Of a stretch of DNA of 57,613 bases, positions 8,404 through 19,693 are shown in pieces. A program made the translations under genes and the position numbers. How positions within the stretch are numbered: position 1 is the first letter of the stretch; every line of letters begins with the position of its first letter. The stretch spans positions 105,734-163,346 of the forward strand of contig NZ_AYYR01000074.1 of the NCBI RefSeq assembly GCF_001435975.1, written 5' to 3'. Below the pieces are notes generated by a model, which was given only the letters and a program-made list of their open reading frames with translations, searched no databases and was not told the origin of the DNA. Source of the DNA: Secundilactobacillus collinoides DSM 20515 = JCM 1123. Its GTDB lineage: Bacteria; Bacillota; Bacilli; Lactobacillales; Lactobacillaceae.

Positions 8404-10121
8404 TGCCAAGTCGGGTACTTAACGGAATCGCCGCCAGTGATGGTGTGGCGATTGCCGAGTCGTATCGGCTAGTGGATCCGGACCTTTCATTTAAGAAAGT
8501 AAAGATCACTGATGTTAATGCCCAGGCAACCAGGTTATCCGCTGCGCTCGTGGCCTCAAAAAAGGACCTTGCGCAGATCAAAGAACATGCTATTCAAACA
8601 ATGGGTGAGGATGAAGCCGCCGCTTTCGACGCGCACCTCACCATTCTGTCAGACCCAGAAATGATTCGGCAGATCGTTAAACAAATCCGTGACCAGCGGG
8701 TGAGTGCCGAGGAGGCGCTGACCGTTGTCACGGATTCGTACGTTAAACTGTTTGAAAACATGCAGGATAACCTGTATATGCGTGAGCGTTCCACCGATAT
8801 TCGGGACGTGACGAAGCGCGTTTTAGCGCACCTTTTGGGAGTTGAATTACCCAATCCTGCGCTGATCGACCACCAGGTGATAGTTGTTGCACATGACCTG
8901 ACACCGAGTGATACCGCGCAACTGGATCGGCACTTTGTGAAGGGGTTTATCACCGATGTTGGTGGTCGGACGTCGCACTCAGCAATCATGTCGCGAACGT
9001 TGGAAATCCCAGCGGTTGTGGGCACCAAACGGGCAACGGAACTTATTTCGGATGGGCAGCCGCTCATTTTAGATGGGCTCCACGGCCGAGCCATTTTGCA
9101 GCCAACCACTGAAGAGCGTCAGCAGTACCACGACCTTGCGACGACCTATAAAACGCAAAAAATTGAGTGGCAAAAGCTTCAGAACAAACCTAGTTTGACT
9201 AAGGATGGTGTGCATCACATTCTGGCCGCTAACATCGGAACGCCGGAAGATCTTGCTGCCGTGACCGAAAACGGTGCTGAAGGTATCGGGCTGTTTCGAA
9301 GCGAATTTTTATACATGAATGCTCAGGATTGGCCAACGGAAGATGACCAGTTTGCAGCGTATAAAAAAGTCGTTCAGGGCATGCCTGACAAGCCCGTTGT
9401 GGTGCGAACCATGGACATCGGCGGCGACAAAGGACTGCCCTATCTCAAATTGCCAAAGGAAATGAATCCCTTTATGGGCTACAGGGCGATTCGTATAAGC
9501 TTGAATCGAACGGACATTTTTCGGACGCAGTTACGCGCATTATTGCGGGCTTCTCACTTTGGCCAATTGGGCATCATGTTTCCAATGATTGCGACCTTGG
9601 CTGAATTTCGGTCAGCTAAAAAGATTTATCAGGAAGAACGCCAGGCGCTCATTGATAGCGGTACGCCAGTCGGTGATCCGCAACTGGGCATTATGGTTGA
9701 AGTGCCAGCAGCGGCCATTTTGGCTGATCAGTTTGCCAAGGAAGTTGACTTTATGAGTATTGGAACCAACGACCTGATTGGGTATTCCATGGCAGCGGAC
9801 CGAACCAATGAACGTGTGTCTTACCTGTATCAACCGTATAATCCGGCCATTTTGCGCCTGATCAAACACGTTATTGATGCTTGTCATCACGAGGGCAAAC
9901 TTGCTGCGATGTGCGGGGAAATGGCGGGTGATCAGATTGCTGTGCCGATTCTAGTCGGGATGGGCCTCGATGAATTTTCGATGAGTGCCACCAGCATTTT
10001 GAAGACCCGTTCACTCTTTCACCGACTGGATTCGACTCGGATGGCAACTTTGGCTGATAAGGCCATCCATGCCAGCACTAACGATGAGGTTATCCAGCTT
10101 GTTGACGATTTTGTTTTTTAA
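8403..10121 (+). CDS. ptsI: Phosphoenolpyruvate-protein phosphotransferase (PTS enzyme I)
   Basis: A 572-residue enzyme that autophosphorylates from phosphoenolpyruvate and transfers the phosphate to HPr. An N-terminal HPr-binding domain leads into the phosphohistidine motif [12 protein letters not shown], with the histidine at 192. The C-terminal PEP-binding barrel has [19 protein letters not shown] and the signature containing [17 protein letters not shown], with the active-site cysteine in MCGEMAGD. Length is normal. Its ATG overlaps the ptsH stop (TAATG), so the two are translationally coupled. Confidence 0.98.
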   Translation: MPSRVLNGIAASDGVAIAESYRLVDPDLSFKKVKITDVNAQATRLSAALVASKKDLAQIKEHAIQTMGEDEAAAFDAHLTILSDPEMIRQIVKQIRDQRVSAEEALTVVTDSYVKLFENMQDNLYMRERSTDIRDVTKRVLAHLLGVELPNPALIDHQVIVVAHDLTPSDTAQLDRHFVKGFITDVGGRTSHSAIMSRTLEIPAVVGTKRATELISDGQPLILDGLHGRAILQPTTEERQQYHDLATTYKTQKIEWQKLQNKPSLTKDGVHHILAANIGTPEDLAAVTENGAEGIGLFRSEFLYMNAQDWPTEDDQFAAYKKVVQGMPDKPVVVRTMDIGGDKGLPYLKLPKEMNPFMGYRAIRISLNRTDIFRTQLRALLRASHFGQLGIMFPMIATLAEFRSAKKIYQEERQALIDSGTPVGDPQLGIMVEVPAAAILADQFAKEVDFMSIGTNDLIGYSMAADRTNERVSYLYQPYNPAILRLIKHVIDACHHEGKLAAMCGEMAGDQIAVPILVGMGLDEFSMSATSILKTRSLFHRLDSTRMATLADKAIHASTNDEVIQLVDDFVF

Positions 10122-10245
10122 AATACACAAGATACATCTGAGAAGCGGTGTTAAAACTGCCTGCAGACAATAAAAATGTCATCTTAGTGCGGCCTGGTTA
10201 TCTAGCCTGAACGTGCGACAGTTGACCGTTGCCTGTCAGATAAAA

Positions 10246-10307
10246 TAAGCACTCCTAACCTGAAAATCCAAATTGGAATTTTCGGTTAGGGGCGCTTATA
10301 TTTTTTT
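10246..10307 (+). terminator. Terminator downstream of ptsI
   Basis: AAGCACTCCTAACC and GAAAATCC pair with GGAATTTTC and GGTTAGGGGCGCTT, giving a long, slightly interrupted stem. It is followed after TATA by seven T residues. It stands about 125 bases after the ptsI stop. Confidence 0.7.
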
Positions 10308-10870
10308 GGCGGGATACTCGCCAATGGTGAGCATCGCCGAACTGACGAATAATGCTGGTCTCGACACCTGGTTAATGCGACCTAACGCAACGGTTGAAAG
10401 TACGCTTTTCCTTGACAAGAACGGTTGTGTTTCGTAAGATGTATATGAAATCATATTATATGACGTATAGTATTGAGTTACCGCGAAAAGTTACCTTCTC
10501 GCAGTCCCAGCTTAGAGGCCGGTGACCACCAGTGTTTTACCCATAAATGACAAGTTGACAGGTGTTAACGAAATCGGTAGGATAGGGTATCTTTGAAATA
10601 GCGGACAGTTAAACATGGGATTGCCGGTTGCGTTGAAATTAAAAATGCTATATAGTTAATTACTGAAGTAACTAACCTTCACTGATTTTGTTAAATTTCC
10701 CTGCTGATTTCCTAAATGCCGGCCTTTCGGCTTGGTATAAGTGCAGAGAGGGAGTATCATTAGAGCTGATAACTTGGGTAAAAAATGCCCGTTTGTTAGG
10801 GTTGCTGAATCAGGCGCCCATTGATTGCTGTGTGACAAACGTTGAAATTATTTTGTTGGGGGGGATAAGT
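10308..10870 (+). promoter_or_regulatory. Long non-coding region with a strong promoter at 10412-10440
   Basis: TTGACA (10412-10417), an exact 17-base spacer and TAAGAT (10435-10440) form the best promoter in the gap. A transcript from here would carry a leader of over 400 bases before the glycosyltransferase start at 10871. Within it I see only small hairpins (for example around 10656-10676), no T-box or known riboswitch core and no convincing small gene. A short frame at 10324-10437 lacks a ribosome binding site. Confidence 0.5.
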
Positions 10871-12046
10871 GTGAACATTGGATTATTTACGGATACCTAC
10901 TTCCCTCAGGTAAGTGGTGTTGCCACATCCATTAAGATTTTGAAACATGAATTGGAAAAACAGGGCCACCGGGTCTACATTTTTACGACTACGGATCCCC
11001 ATATTGAACGTGACGTGTACGAACGCAACATTTTCCGGTTTCCGAGTGTGCCATTCGTTTCATTTACGGACCGCCGAATCGCATTTCGAGGGTTATTTCA
11101 TGCCTATCAGATTGCTAAGGAACTTGATTTAGATATTATTCATACCCAAACGGAATTTTCGATGGGGTGGATCGGTAAGTTTGTTGCGCGGAACCTCAAG
11201 ATTCCGTGTCTGCATACCTACCACACCATGTATGAGGATTACTTGCATTACGTGGCTAACGGCAAGATTCTTAAACCGGTCCACGTGAAACAAATGACGC
11301 TGGCTTTTTGTGCGCACCTAGATGGTGTTGTTGCTCCCAGTGACCGGGTCATTGATAAACTGACCGGGTACGGTGTCAAAACGCCGATTCGTGTCATTCC
11401 AACCGGGATTGTTTTAGACCAGTATTCACAACCGAGTGATGTCGATATTCGTGGCCAATATGGGATTGACGCTGATGCACCGCTGATTCTCTCATTGAGC
11501 CGTCTGGCTTACGAGAAAAACATCAAGGAAGTCATTGACGGGATGCCAAAGGTGGTTGCTGAATTACCAAAGGCCAAATTGATGATTGTCGGTGACGGCC
11601 CCGCACGGGCAGACCTTGAAAAACAGGCCAAGGCGCTGAACTTAGGCGACCACGTCATCTTTACTGGTGAAATTAATAACGATAAGGTTGCCGCTTTCTA
11701 TCAGACAGCTGATTTGTTTGCTTCGGCTTCTGACTCAGAATCACAGGGGCTGACCTATATCGAATCGCTCGCTGCGGGCACAAAAATTGTTGTTAAACAC
11801 AGCCCGTACACGGACGAGCTGCTTTCAGGCGAGACACTTGGAAGTACTTTTTCAAGTTTCGATGAAATGGTGGACGACATGGTTCATTTCTTAAAAGATC
11901 CGGTCATCACAGATCAAAAAACGCTTAAGCACACACTGCACGAATCGTCCTCGGATGCGTTTGGCGAACAGGTCGTTGCCTTTTATCAGGACTGTCAATT
12001 GGCCTACGAACAAGTGCATGAAGATTCGGCTGGTATCAGTAATTAA
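10871..12046 (+). CDS. GT4 glycosyltransferase, likely diacylglycerol glucosyltransferase (BgsB/LafA type)
   Basis: A 391-residue enzyme predicted to add the first glucose to diacylglycerol, making the glycolipid that anchors lipoteichoic acid at the inner face of the membrane. The start is GTG 10871, preceded by a run of G residues. A longer open frame upstream lacks family similarity. The N-terminal acceptor domain begins NIGLFTDTYFPQVSGVATS, typical of GT4. The nucleotide-sugar half has LSRLAYEKNIKE and the E-x7-E element in SESQGLTYIESLAAGT. Gene order (two GT4 enzymes then a flippase-like protein) matches known lactobacillus, Listeria and enterococcus glycolipid loci. The sugar added is inferred from context. 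Confidence 0.85.
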   Translation: MNIGLFTDTYFPQVSGVATSIKILKHELEKQGHRVYIFTTTDPHIERDVYERNIFRFPSVPFVSFTDRRIAFRGLFHAYQIAKELDLDIIHTQTEFSMGWIGKFVARNLKIPCLHTYHTMYEDYLHYVANGKILKPVHVKQMTLAFCAHLDGVVAPSDRVIDKLTGYGVKTPIRVIPTGIVLDQYSQPSDVDIRGQYGIDADAPLILSLSRLAYEKNIKEVIDGMPKVVAELPKAKLMIVGDGPARADLEKQAKALNLGDHVIFTGEINNDKVAAFYQTADLFASASDSESQGLTYIESLAAGTKIVVKHSPYTDELLSGETLGSTFSSFDEMVDDMVHFLKDPVITDQKTLKHTLHESSSDAFGEQVVAFYQDCQLAYEQVHEDSAGISN

Positions 12047-12059
12047 GTAAAAAACTGTG

Positions 12060-12094
12060 AAGGGCAGAAATTCATGATGGGTTTTTGCCCTTTT
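12060..12094 (+). terminator. Terminator or attenuator between the two glycosyltransferase genes
   Basis: AAGGGCA (12060-12066) and TGCCCTT (12086-12092) form a stem followed by a short T run. Since the three genes look like one functional set, this may reduce rather than stop transcription into the second gene. Confidence 0.6.
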
Positions 12095-12176
12095 GTGGTT
12101 ACCAGTTCTCAGTTGGGGTTGTCACGTCACTGGTTGTTGCATGAAAACAACTACAGATTATGATGAGGTGTGCTAA

Positions 12177-13205
12177 ATGTTAAGAGTAACCATGTTTTCA
12201 ACGGCGGATAAGGTGGCTGGACAGGGCGTTGGGAGCGTCTATGTTGAGTTGTTGCGCCTGTTGCAAACACAGGCAAATGATGAGTTGAAAATCGAGGTCA
12301 ACAAGTATGGCCGGGCGGATATCAGCCACTACCATACGGTTAACCCCCAGTACTATTTGTCCACGTTTATGCCGAATCGGGGTCGTAAAATCGGCTTTGT
12401 TCATTTTTTACCGGAGACCTTGGAGGGCAGTTTGAAATTACCGCGGTTGTTTAAGGGTATTTTTTACCGCTACGTGATTGCCTTTTATAAGCGAATGGAT
12501 CAACTAGTGGTCGTGAATCCCAGTTTTAAGGAAAAGTTGATGGCGTATGGCATCGCGGCCGATAAAATCACTTACATCCCCAACTTCGTCAGCAAAAGTA
12601 CCTTTTATCCGGTAACTGACAAAAAACGGGCCGACCTGCGTGATGCTTACCATTATCCCCATAAATTCACCGTTTTGGGTTCCGGTCAGGTTCAGGTGCG
12701 TAAAGGGGTACCGGACTTTATTGAATTAGCGAAACGCAATCCTGATATGCAATTTATCTGGACTGGTGGCTTCTCTTTTGGCCGGATCACTGACGGGTAC
12801 GCGGAGCTGAAAAAGGTCGTCGACGATCCGCCAGCCAACCTGAGTTTTCCTGGAATTGTTGACCGCAATCGATTAGTTGATTACTACAATATGGCGGATG
12901 TTTTCCTGCTGCCATCCTATAATGAATTGTTTCCGATGTCGGTGCTGGAAGCGTTCAGTGCCCACACACCAGTGCTAGTCCGAAACCTGGATCTGTACGA
13001 TTCAATTTTACTGGGCGACTACCTTGGCGCGGACGATGTTGACGAAATGGATCGTGACCTGCATAAACTACGGGACGACCCCGCCGAATTACAAGACCTG
13101 CAAAACAAGGCAAAGGATGCCGCCGATTACTATTCTGAGGATCGGTTGGTTAAAATTTGGGTCAAATTTTATCAGGACCAAGCACACTTACGTAAAAGAG
13201 GATAG
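12177..13205 (+). CDS. GT4 glycosyltransferase, likely glycolipid second-sugar transferase (BgsA/CpoA/LafB type)
   Basis: A 342-residue GT4 enzyme with GAGGTG before its ATG. The N-terminal half has MFSTADKVAGQGVGSVY. The C-terminal half has GSGQVQVRKGVPDF and an E-x7-E-type element near ADVFLLPSYNELFPMSVLEA. Size and position directly after the longer glycosyltransferase match the enzymes that add the second hexose to monoglucosyldiacylglycerol (CpoA of pneumococcus, BgsA of enterococci). The second sugar, glucose or galactose, cannot be told from sequence. Five bases separate it from the next gene, so the two are surely co-transcribed. Confidence 0.83.
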   Translation: MLRVTMFSTADKVAGQGVGSVYVELLRLLQTQANDELKIEVNKYGRADISHYHTVNPQYYLSTFMPNRGRKIGFVHFLPETLEGSLKLPRLFKGIFYRYVIAFYKRMDQLVVVNPSFKEKLMAYGIAADKITYIPNFVSKSTFYPVTDKKRADLRDAYHYPHKFTVLGSGQVQVRKGVPDFIELAKRNPDMQFIWTGGFSFGRITDGYAELKKVVDDPPANLSFPGIVDRNRLVDYYNMADVFLLPSYNELFPMSVLEAFSAHTPVLVRNLDLYDSILLGDYLGADDVDEMDRDLHKLRDDPAELQDLQNKAKDAADYYSEDRLVKIWVKFYQDQAHLRKRG

Positions 13206-13210
13206 AAACT

Positions 13211-14290
13211 ATGTCGAGACGCAATAAACTGGTGTTGGTCCTGATGATTATTTTGGGCCTAGCCGTCTTCGGGTATTCGTTACGCGACATCAAGATCAGT
13301 ATTTTGATTCACGACTTTACCACCATTAATCTGTGGTGGCTGGCCGTGGCAATCGGGTGCATGTGCGCTTATTTTGGGCTGGAGGGCCTGGTTGTCAAAA
13401 TTCTGGTCGAAAAACGTCTTGGAAAATATTCCTACAAGAGTGCGTTGCGAATCCCTCTGATTGAACAGCTTTTCAACGGCATTACACCGTTTTCATCCGG
13501 TGGTCAGCCGGCCCAGTTGGTGGCAATGCTGCAATCGGGTATCGACGGCGGCCGAGCAAGTTCGATCCTGCTCATGAAATTCGTGGTCTTTCAGGCCATG
13601 ATCGTGATCAATTTCTTGATTGCGCTGATTGTCGGCTTTCACTATATGGTGGCCAAAATGAGTTACCTGTCGTTGTTTGTGGTGTTTGGATTCCTCATTC
13701 ATTTCTCAGTTATCGTCGGGTTGTTACTGATTATGTTCTGGCCGCGGTTCACAAAAAAATTGATCAAGGTCATTACCTGGCCGTTGAAGTTTTTTATGAA
13801 ACCAGAACGTGTTGTGAGCATGGCGACAAATTTGGATGATAAAGTGGATCTCTTCTACGATGAAAGTGTTAGGCTGCTAAGGGAGCGCAAGCTGTTAGTT
13901 GAAGTGGTCATCATAACCTTCTTTCAACTCATGTTTTACTACCTTGTGCCGTACTTTATTATGCTGTCACTGGGCTATTCCCACGTCAACGCCGTGATGA
14001 TTACCTGTCTGCACATTCTTATCGTTATGGTCATTTCCATCTTTCCGATTCCAGGTGGCGAAGGTGGGGCAGAATATAGTTTTGAAGTGCTGTTTAGGAG
14101 CTACATTACGAGTTCCAGCAAACTAGTCTTAGCCATGCTGCTGTGGCGGATCTTGACGTACTACTTCGGAATCTTTTCCGGAATCGGCGCGTTAGCCGTC
14201 AAACCTGACAAGCTCAAGCCGCACGAACATCAGCACATTGAAGATGAGGCAGTTAGAAAACAAAATAAAAAAACACAACCAAAAGACTGA
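13211..14290 (+). CDS. Flippase-like / UPF0104 membrane protein (MprF N-domain family)
   Basis: A 359-residue integral membrane protein with about eight hydrophobic segments and a basic, hydrophilic C-terminal tail. It resembles the membrane half of lysylphosphatidylglycerol synthase, with the GITPFSSGGQPAQ loop and the IPGGEGGAEYSF signature near residue 283. No aminoacyl-transferase domain follows. In related loci (lafC of Listeria) such a protein is encoded with the two glycolipid glycosyltransferases, and glycolipid or precursor flipping has been proposed. That role is inferred here. GAGGAT precedes the ATG, and a terminator follows the stop. Confidence 0.85.
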   Translation: MSRRNKLVLVLMIILGLAVFGYSLRDIKISILIHDFTTINLWWLAVAIGCMCAYFGLEGLVVKILVEKRLGKYSYKSALRIPLIEQLFNGITPFSSGGQPAQLVAMLQSGIDGGRASSILLMKFVVFQAMIVINFLIALIVGFHYMVAKMSYLSLFVVFGFLIHFSVIVGLLLIMFWPRFTKKLIKVITWPLKFFMKPERVVSMATNLDDKVDLFYDESVRLLRERKLLVEVVIITFFQLMFYYLVPYFIMLSLGYSHVNAVMITCLHILIVMVISIFPIPGGEGGAEYSFEVLFRSYITSSSKLVLAMLLWRILTYYFGIFSGIGALAVKPDKLKPHEHQHIEDEAVRKQNKKTQPKD

Positions 14291-14312
14291 GCGCAGTGCC
14301 CAGTCTTTTTTG
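14280..14312 (+). terminator. Terminator of the glycolipid operon
   Basis: AAAAGACTG (14281-14289) pairs with CAGTCTTTTTT (14301-14311). The stem overlaps the last codons of the flippase-like gene. Confidence 0.85.
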
Positions 14313-14597
14313 TTTGGCGATGGTTGGGGGAAGGCTTGATGGTTACATGGACGGCCACCGCAATTGTACGTCATCTTTAACGACATGCTAGACAAAAAAG
14401 CCAGTAAAAATTTAGACCAGGGTTTTCCCACAATTACCAGCTATTGAGACTGTAACCAGCCAGCTTCCAAGCTTCCTACATCCACGACAAATTGCTTCGG
14501 TAGCCCGAATGAACGCAGATTCATATGTTTATTCATAGCAAGTTAGATAACCTGGGTTTTCCGTCAGTATCGTGTATTAACCGGTGTGCGCCCACGC
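14313..14597. other. Intergenic region, possible decayed coding remnant
   Basis: A frame from about 14340 to a TGA near 14447 gives a plausible peptide (LYVIFNDMLDKKASKNLDQG) but begins after an in-frame stop and has no ribosome binding site. It may be the 3' end of a lost gene. I see no RNA gene. Confidence 0.3.
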
Positions 14598-14627
14598 TTG
14601 ATTCAGAACCCTTTTTCATGGTACACT
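14598..14627 (+). promoter_or_regulatory. Putative promoter of ruvAB-queA
   Basis: TTGATT (14598-14603), 18 bases, TACACT (14622-14627), about 54 bases before the ruvA start. Confidence 0.5.
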
Positions 14628-14680
14628 TTTTAGGCAAACATACGTTTTTAAACGGATGAGAAATGGGGGACAGGCACACC

Positions 14681-15286
14681 ATGTTTCAGTATTTAGAAGG
14701 ACGAATCACAGATGTTCAACCAGCGTATATCGTGGTTGACGTACACGGTGTTGGCTACCTGGTTCGGGCAGCGAATCCCTATCAGTATGAGGTCGGCGAC
14801 AAACTGGTGCGCGTTTACGTTCACCAGACTATCAGCGATACGGCTCAGGTGCTGTATGGGTTTGGGTCGCTTGACGAGAAACGACTTTTTGAAAAATTAC
14901 TGGCGGTGTCAGGCATTGGTGCCAAGAGTGCATTAGCCATTCTGGCAAACGGTGACCAGGCGGCTATTATTCGCGCCATTCAGGATAATGATGTCAAATT
15001 CTTGACGCATTTTCCAGGTGTTGGGAAAAAAACGGCACAACAAATTGTGCTTGATTTAAAAGATAAGTTAGAAGACTTGGGCGAGGTTGGCTTATTTACA
15101 ACGGAGACGGTGGCCGATGCGCCAACTTCGACTAACCCGCAGTTGGCAGATGCCATCGCGGCGCTGACCGCTCTTGGCTACCGTGACCGGGACGTGGCAA
15201 AAATTGAAAAAACACTCAATCAGGAACCGGGAAAGACAACTGATGACTATCTCAGCGCCGGTTTGAAATTACTCACAAACGCATAG
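14681..15286 (+). CDS. ruvA: Holliday junction branch migration protein RuvA
   Basis: A 201-residue DNA-binding subunit that holds the Holliday junction as a tetramer and loads RuvB. I place the start at the ATG of MFQYLEGRI because the family begins with this OB-fold strand and GGGGGA lies upstream. An in-frame ATG 18 bases earlier is less likely. The two helix-hairpin-helix motifs are at [16 protein letters not shown] and [17 protein letters not shown]. The C-terminal RuvB-binding helical domain follows an acidic/Thr-rich linker. ruvB begins 13 bases downstream. Confidence 0.96.
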   Translation: MFQYLEGRITDVQPAYIVVDVHGVGYLVRAANPYQYEVGDKLVRVYVHQTISDTAQVLYGFGSLDEKRLFEKLLAVSGIGAKSALAILANGDQAAIIRAIQDNDVKFLTHFPGVGKKTAQQIVLDLKDKLEDLGEVGLFTTETVADAPTSTNPQLADAIAALTALGYRDRDVAKIEKTLNQEPGKTTDDYLSAGLKLLTNA

Positions 15287-15299
15287 GGGAGGTGACAAT

Positions 15300-16319
15300 T
15301 TGAACGATGATGACGAACGGCTCGTTTCAGGTCAGCCGCAGGGGGATGAAGAATCCGCCGTTGAACGGTCGTTGCGGCCAAATTCGCTGGACCAGTACAT
15401 TGGGCAGTCCGCTTTAAAGGACGAACTCAAAGTCTATATCCAAGCGGCTAAACAACGTGAAGAGGCTTTGGACCATGTGCTGTTATACGGCCCACCTGGT
15501 TTAGGGAAAACAACACTGGCAATGATCATCGCCAGTGAAATGCAGGTTGGCCTCAAGACCACCAGCGGCCCCGCCATCGAAAAGACGGGTGACCTCGTGG
15601 CGCTGCTCAACGAACTGCAACCGGGCGATGTTTTGTTCATTGATGAAATTCATCGGTTGCCGAAAATTGTCGAGGAAATGCTTTATTCCGCAATGGAAGA
15701 TTTCTTTGTCGACATTGTGGTCGGTCAAGGACCGACAGCCCATCCCGTTCACTTTCCGTTGCCGCCGTTCACCCTGATTGGTGCGACAACACGGGCGGGC
15801 CTCTTATCAGCACCGTTGCGGGATCGTTTCGGTATCGTTGGCCACATGGCATACTATGATGTGGCTGATCTTGAGCAAATTGTGATCCGCTCTGCTGGCA
15901 TTTTGCATTCACCGATCGATGAACAAGGGGCGCATGAAATTGCCCGGCGCTCACGCGGTACACCGCGAATTGCCAACCGGCTGCTCAAGCGGATCCGCGA
16001 CTTTGCGGAGGTTTCCACTGACCATGATGGGATTGACCTGAGTATTGTTCAAAAGGCTTTGACCATGCTCCAAGTCGATGATCAGGGCCTTGACCGCACC
16101 GATATTAAACTACTTAAAACGATGATCACCTATTACGATGGCGGGCCGGTTGGGCTGAATACTTTGGCCGCCAACATTGGTGAAGAAACGGAAACAGTGG
16201 CTGAAATGTACGAGCCATTCCTGCTGCAACGCGGTTTCATTAAACGGACTGCCCGCGGACGAATGGTGACATCACAGGCCTACGAGCACCTTGGTATTCC
16301 AGAACCTCGAAACGACTAA
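15300..16319 (+). CDS. ruvB: Holliday junction branch migration ATPase RuvB
   Basis: A 339-residue hexameric AAA+ motor that drives branch migration together with RuvA. Walker A is GPPGLGKT at 64-71, Walker B is [10 protein letters not shown], sensor 1 is GATTRAGLL, and the C-terminal winged helix carries RTARGRMVT. The start is TTG at 15300, with AGGGGAGGTGA as its ribosome binding site. It directly follows ruvA and is followed after 30 bases by queA, forming a three-gene unit that is common in lactobacilli. Confidence 0.97.
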   Translation: MNDDDERLVSGQPQGDEESAVERSLRPNSLDQYIGQSALKDELKVYIQAAKQREEALDHVLLYGPPGLGKTTLAMIIASEMQVGLKTTSGPAIEKTGDLVALLNELQPGDVLFIDEIHRLPKIVEEMLYSAMEDFFVDIVVGQGPTAHPVHFPLPPFTLIGATTRAGLLSAPLRDRFGIVGHMAYYDVADLEQIVIRSAGILHSPIDEQGAHEIARRSRGTPRIANRLLKRIRDFAEVSTDHDGIDLSIVQKALTMLQVDDQGLDRTDIKLLKTMITYYDGGPVGLNTLAANIGEETETVAEMYEPFLLQRGFIKRTARGRMVTSQAYEHLGIPEPRND

Positions 16320-16349
16320 CAGTGATTCACCCTTGAAAGGAAGACGACC

Positions 16350-17384
16350 ATGACACTGACAACTGACGATTTTGACTATGATTTACCCCATGAACTCATT
16401 GCCCAGACACCCATTGAAAAGCGGGATGCATCCCGTTTATTGGTGATGGATCACACGACTGGTGCGCTTGAAGATAAGCACTTTTACGACATCATTGACC
16501 AGCTGCATGCTGGGGATGCCGTTGTGATGAATGATTCGCGTGTGATGCCGGCAAGAATCTACGGTGTAAAACCGGAAACCGGCGGCCACGTTGAAGTTTT
16601 ACTGCTGCATAACACGAAGGGCGACGAATGGGAAACGCTCATGAAGCCTGCTAAACGCATCAAGGTTGGTACCACGGTGACGTTTGGCGATGGTCAGTTA
16701 ACCGCAACTGTGACGAAGGAATTGGAACACGGCGGCCGGATGATTGAATTCCACTACGACGGTATCTTTATGGAAGTTCTGGAGAAATTAGGCGAGACAC
16801 CACTGCCACCGTATATCAAAGAAAAATTGGACGATCTGGAACGTTATCAAACCGTTTACGCGCGCGAATCCGGCTCGGCGGCTGCGCCAACAGCTGGTTT
16901 GCACTGGACAAAGGCACTTCTGCAAAAGGTTCAGGACAAGGGCGTTAAACTCGTTTATTTGACCTTGCACGTCGGCTTAGGCACGTTCCGGCCAGTTGAT
17001 GAAAAGAATATTGATGATCACAAGATGCATTCGGAATTCTATCGGCTATCAGAAGAATCGGCAAAAACACTGAACGAGGTTCGAGCAAACGGCGGCCGCA
17101 TTGTTGCCACTGGAACCACATCGATCAGAACGCTTGAGACCATTGGTTCAAAGTTTAATGGCGAAATCAAGGCAGATTCTGGTTGGACGGATATTTTCAT
17201 TTTCCCTGGCTACCAGTGGAAAGTAGTTGATGCGTTCATCACGAACTTCCATTTGCCAAAGTCAACGCTGGTCATGCTGGTCGCTGCCTTTACCGGTCGT
17301 GATAACATCTTGAATGCCTATCAGCACGCCATTGAAGAAAAATACCGTTTCTTTAGTTTTGGGGACGCGATGTTCATTAAGTAG
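16350..17384 (+). CDS. queA: S-adenosylmethionine:tRNA ribosyltransferase-isomerase QueA
   Basis: A 344-residue enzyme that transfers and rearranges the ribosyl part of S-adenosylmethionine onto 7-aminomethyl-7-deazaguanine in tRNA, giving epoxyqueuosine. Family blocks seen are [14 protein letters not shown] at the N-terminus, [34 protein letters not shown] and [26 protein letters not shown] precedes the ATG. It lies just upstream of tgt, whose product inserts the 7-deazaguanine base, so two successive steps of queuosine synthesis are encoded side by side. Confidence 0.97.
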   Translation: MTLTTDDFDYDLPHELIAQTPIEKRDASRLLVMDHTTGALEDKHFYDIIDQLHAGDAVVMNDSRVMPARIYGVKPETGGHVEVLLLHNTKGDEWETLMKPAKRIKVGTTVTFGDGQLTATVTKELEHGGRMIEFHYDGIFMEVLEKLGETPLPPYIKEKLDDLERYQTVYARESGSAAAPTAGLHWTKALLQKVQDKGVKLVYLTLHVGLGTFRPVDEKNIDDHKMHSEFYRLSEESAKTLNEVRANGGRIVATGTTSIRTLETIGSKFNGEIKADSGWTDIFIFPGYQWKVVDAFITNFHLPKSTLVMLVAAFTGRDNILNAYQHAIEEKYRFFSFGDAMFIK

Positions 17385-17515
17385 GCAGCGGTAATGGGGC
17401 GCTCAACGCTGCGCCTGCGCCGTTTGAAACAACTCGGGGTGGACCTGCAGCACGTTGGTTGAGGTCATTGCTGATGACTTTCCAGCCTATCTAACCGCTT
17501 AATCATAATCATTGA

Positions 17516-17566
17516 AGCATCAGGGGAGAACGGCCAGCATTGTGCCGGCTTGCCTGATGTTTTTTA
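17516..17566 (+). terminator. Terminator of the ruvA-ruvB-queA unit
   Basis: GCATCAGG (17517-17524) pairs with CCTGATG (17553-17559), with an inner GCCGGC-containing stem, and is followed by six T residues. The 130 bases between the queA stop and this hairpin hold no gene that I can support. Confidence 0.75.
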
Positions 17567-17633
17567 TTGACCACCATTTTTGTTTTGAGGTGGTGTATTT
17601 GTTAGGTTGAAACGCGCGTCGTCCCTAACTTCC

Positions 17634-17662
17634 TTGCCCCATCCGCAGATTCATGCTACAGT
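17634..17662 (+). promoter_or_regulatory. Putative promoter of tgt
   Basis: TTGCCC (17634-17639), 17 bases, TACAGT (17657-17662). It lies between the queA terminator and tgt, so tgt is probably a separate transcript. Confidence 0.5.
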
Positions 17663-17672
17663 GTAGGAATGA

Positions 17673-18842
<1,170 letters not shown>

Positions 18843-18918
18843 CGTTTTCATAGATACCATGGACGAACTTACATTTTTTTGTTAAATTATAGAGTAGACG
18901 AAAAGGTGGGTGAAACAA

Positions 18919-19362
18919 TTGACAGTTTTAGCAACAAGTTCCGCTAGTAGTTATTCCGGCATCATTTTGATCTTGGTCATGATCGTGGCTATGTACTTCT
19001 TAATGATCCGTCCGCAGCGTAAGCAACAACAAAAGCATCGGGATACGTTATCCCAGCTTAAAAAGGGCGACCACGTTGTTACGATTGGCCGGCTTCATGG
19101 TGTTGTTGATGAGATCAATAACGAAGCCAAGACCGTAACCCTTGACTGCGATGGTATTTTCTTAGTCTTTGACTTAAACGCCATCGGTTCAGTTTCTCAA
19201 CGTGCAGCCAGTTCAGAAGTTGCCGCAGCACCAGCAGAGGCCGAAACAAAAGAAGCAAAGCCAGCTGAAGATGCAGCCGCTACTGATGATGCTGCTTCAA
19301 CTGAGACGGATGCTAAGCCAGCCGACTCAGACGATGCAGCAGATCAAGATGCTGATAAGTAA
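18919..19362 (+). CDS. yajC: Preprotein translocase accessory subunit YajC
   Basis: A small single-span membrane protein associated with the SecDF-YajC branch of the Sec translocase. I choose TTG 18919, because the AAAGGTGG signal (18902-18909) is directly against the alternative GTG at 18910 and can only serve the TTG. This gives 147 residues. One hydrophobic segment (about 13-30) ends in the family motif MIRPQRKQQQ, followed by the KGDHVVTIGRLHGVV domain. The last 45 residues form an Ala/Asp/Glu/Thr-rich acidic tail, longer than in Escherichia coli but usual for lactobacilli. Confidence 0.93.
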   Translation: MTVLATSSASSYSGIILILVMIVAMYFLMIRPQRKQQQKHRDTLSQLKKGDHVVTIGRLHGVVDEINNEAKTVTLDCDGIFLVFDLNAIGSVSQRAASSEVAAAPAEAETKEAKPAEDAAATDDAASTETDAKPADSDDAADQDADK

Positions 19363-19378
19363 CAGAATGTTTTGTTTG

Positions 19379-19407
19379 GAATCTCCCAGCGGTGGGGGAT
19401 TTTTTTG
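19379..19407 (+). terminator. Terminator of tgt-yajC
   Basis: AATCTCCC pairs with GGGGGATT around an AGCGGT loop, followed by TTTTTTT. Confidence 0.8.
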
Positions 19408-19564
19408 TTGCTGGTGCGTTTAGGGCGATGATTGTACGTTCGTACGTTGATAAGCGGAGCTGGTCGGATACTGCAGAACGGAGACTGGGCGGGAAAGTCA
19501 GGAACGGGCATCGTTGGTTTATTTGGCTTAGTGGTGCTTGGTACTGACTTTCTTGGCAGCATCG

Positions 19565-19690
19565 CCGAAACGAGTTTCGCAAGGCAGGGGGCTACTGCAG
19601 AACGGACTCTGATTCAAAAAGTCAGGCCCAGACTTTTTGGCTCAGAGTCCGTTTTGCTCCGCCCCCTAGGCGCCTTGCTACACTCTCTGC
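19565..19690 (+). repeat. Dispersed long-hairpin repeat element, copy upstream of dinB
   Basis: The element opens with a small palindrome CGAAACGAGTTTCG (19566-19579). A nested hairpin follows: GCAAGGC and AGGGGGC pair with GCCCCCT and GCCTTGC (ending at 19678), AACGGACTCTGA pairs with TCAGAGTCCGTT, and an inner CAAAAAGTC pairs with GACTTTTTG. It is nearly identical in outline to the copy at 35767 but differs in the loop. It ends a few bases before the dinB promoter. The open frame running through it has no independent support as a gene. The flank 19408-19564 has no other feature that I can name. Confidence 0.8.
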
Positions 19691-19693
19691 AAC

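Noticed and set aside
10324-10437. A 37-codon frame before the strong promoter
   Set aside because: There is no Shine-Dalgarno, it overlaps the promoter at 10412, and it resembles nothing known.
10688-10870. N-terminal extension of the first glycosyltransferase
   Set aside because: The extension is unlike the GT4 family and has no good ribosome binding site, while GTG 10871 has a G-rich signal and begins the typical N-terminal strand.
14663-14680. Earlier ATG for ruvA
   Set aside because: It adds MGDRHT, which is not part of the family N-terminus. The ATG at 14681 matches RuvA homologues.
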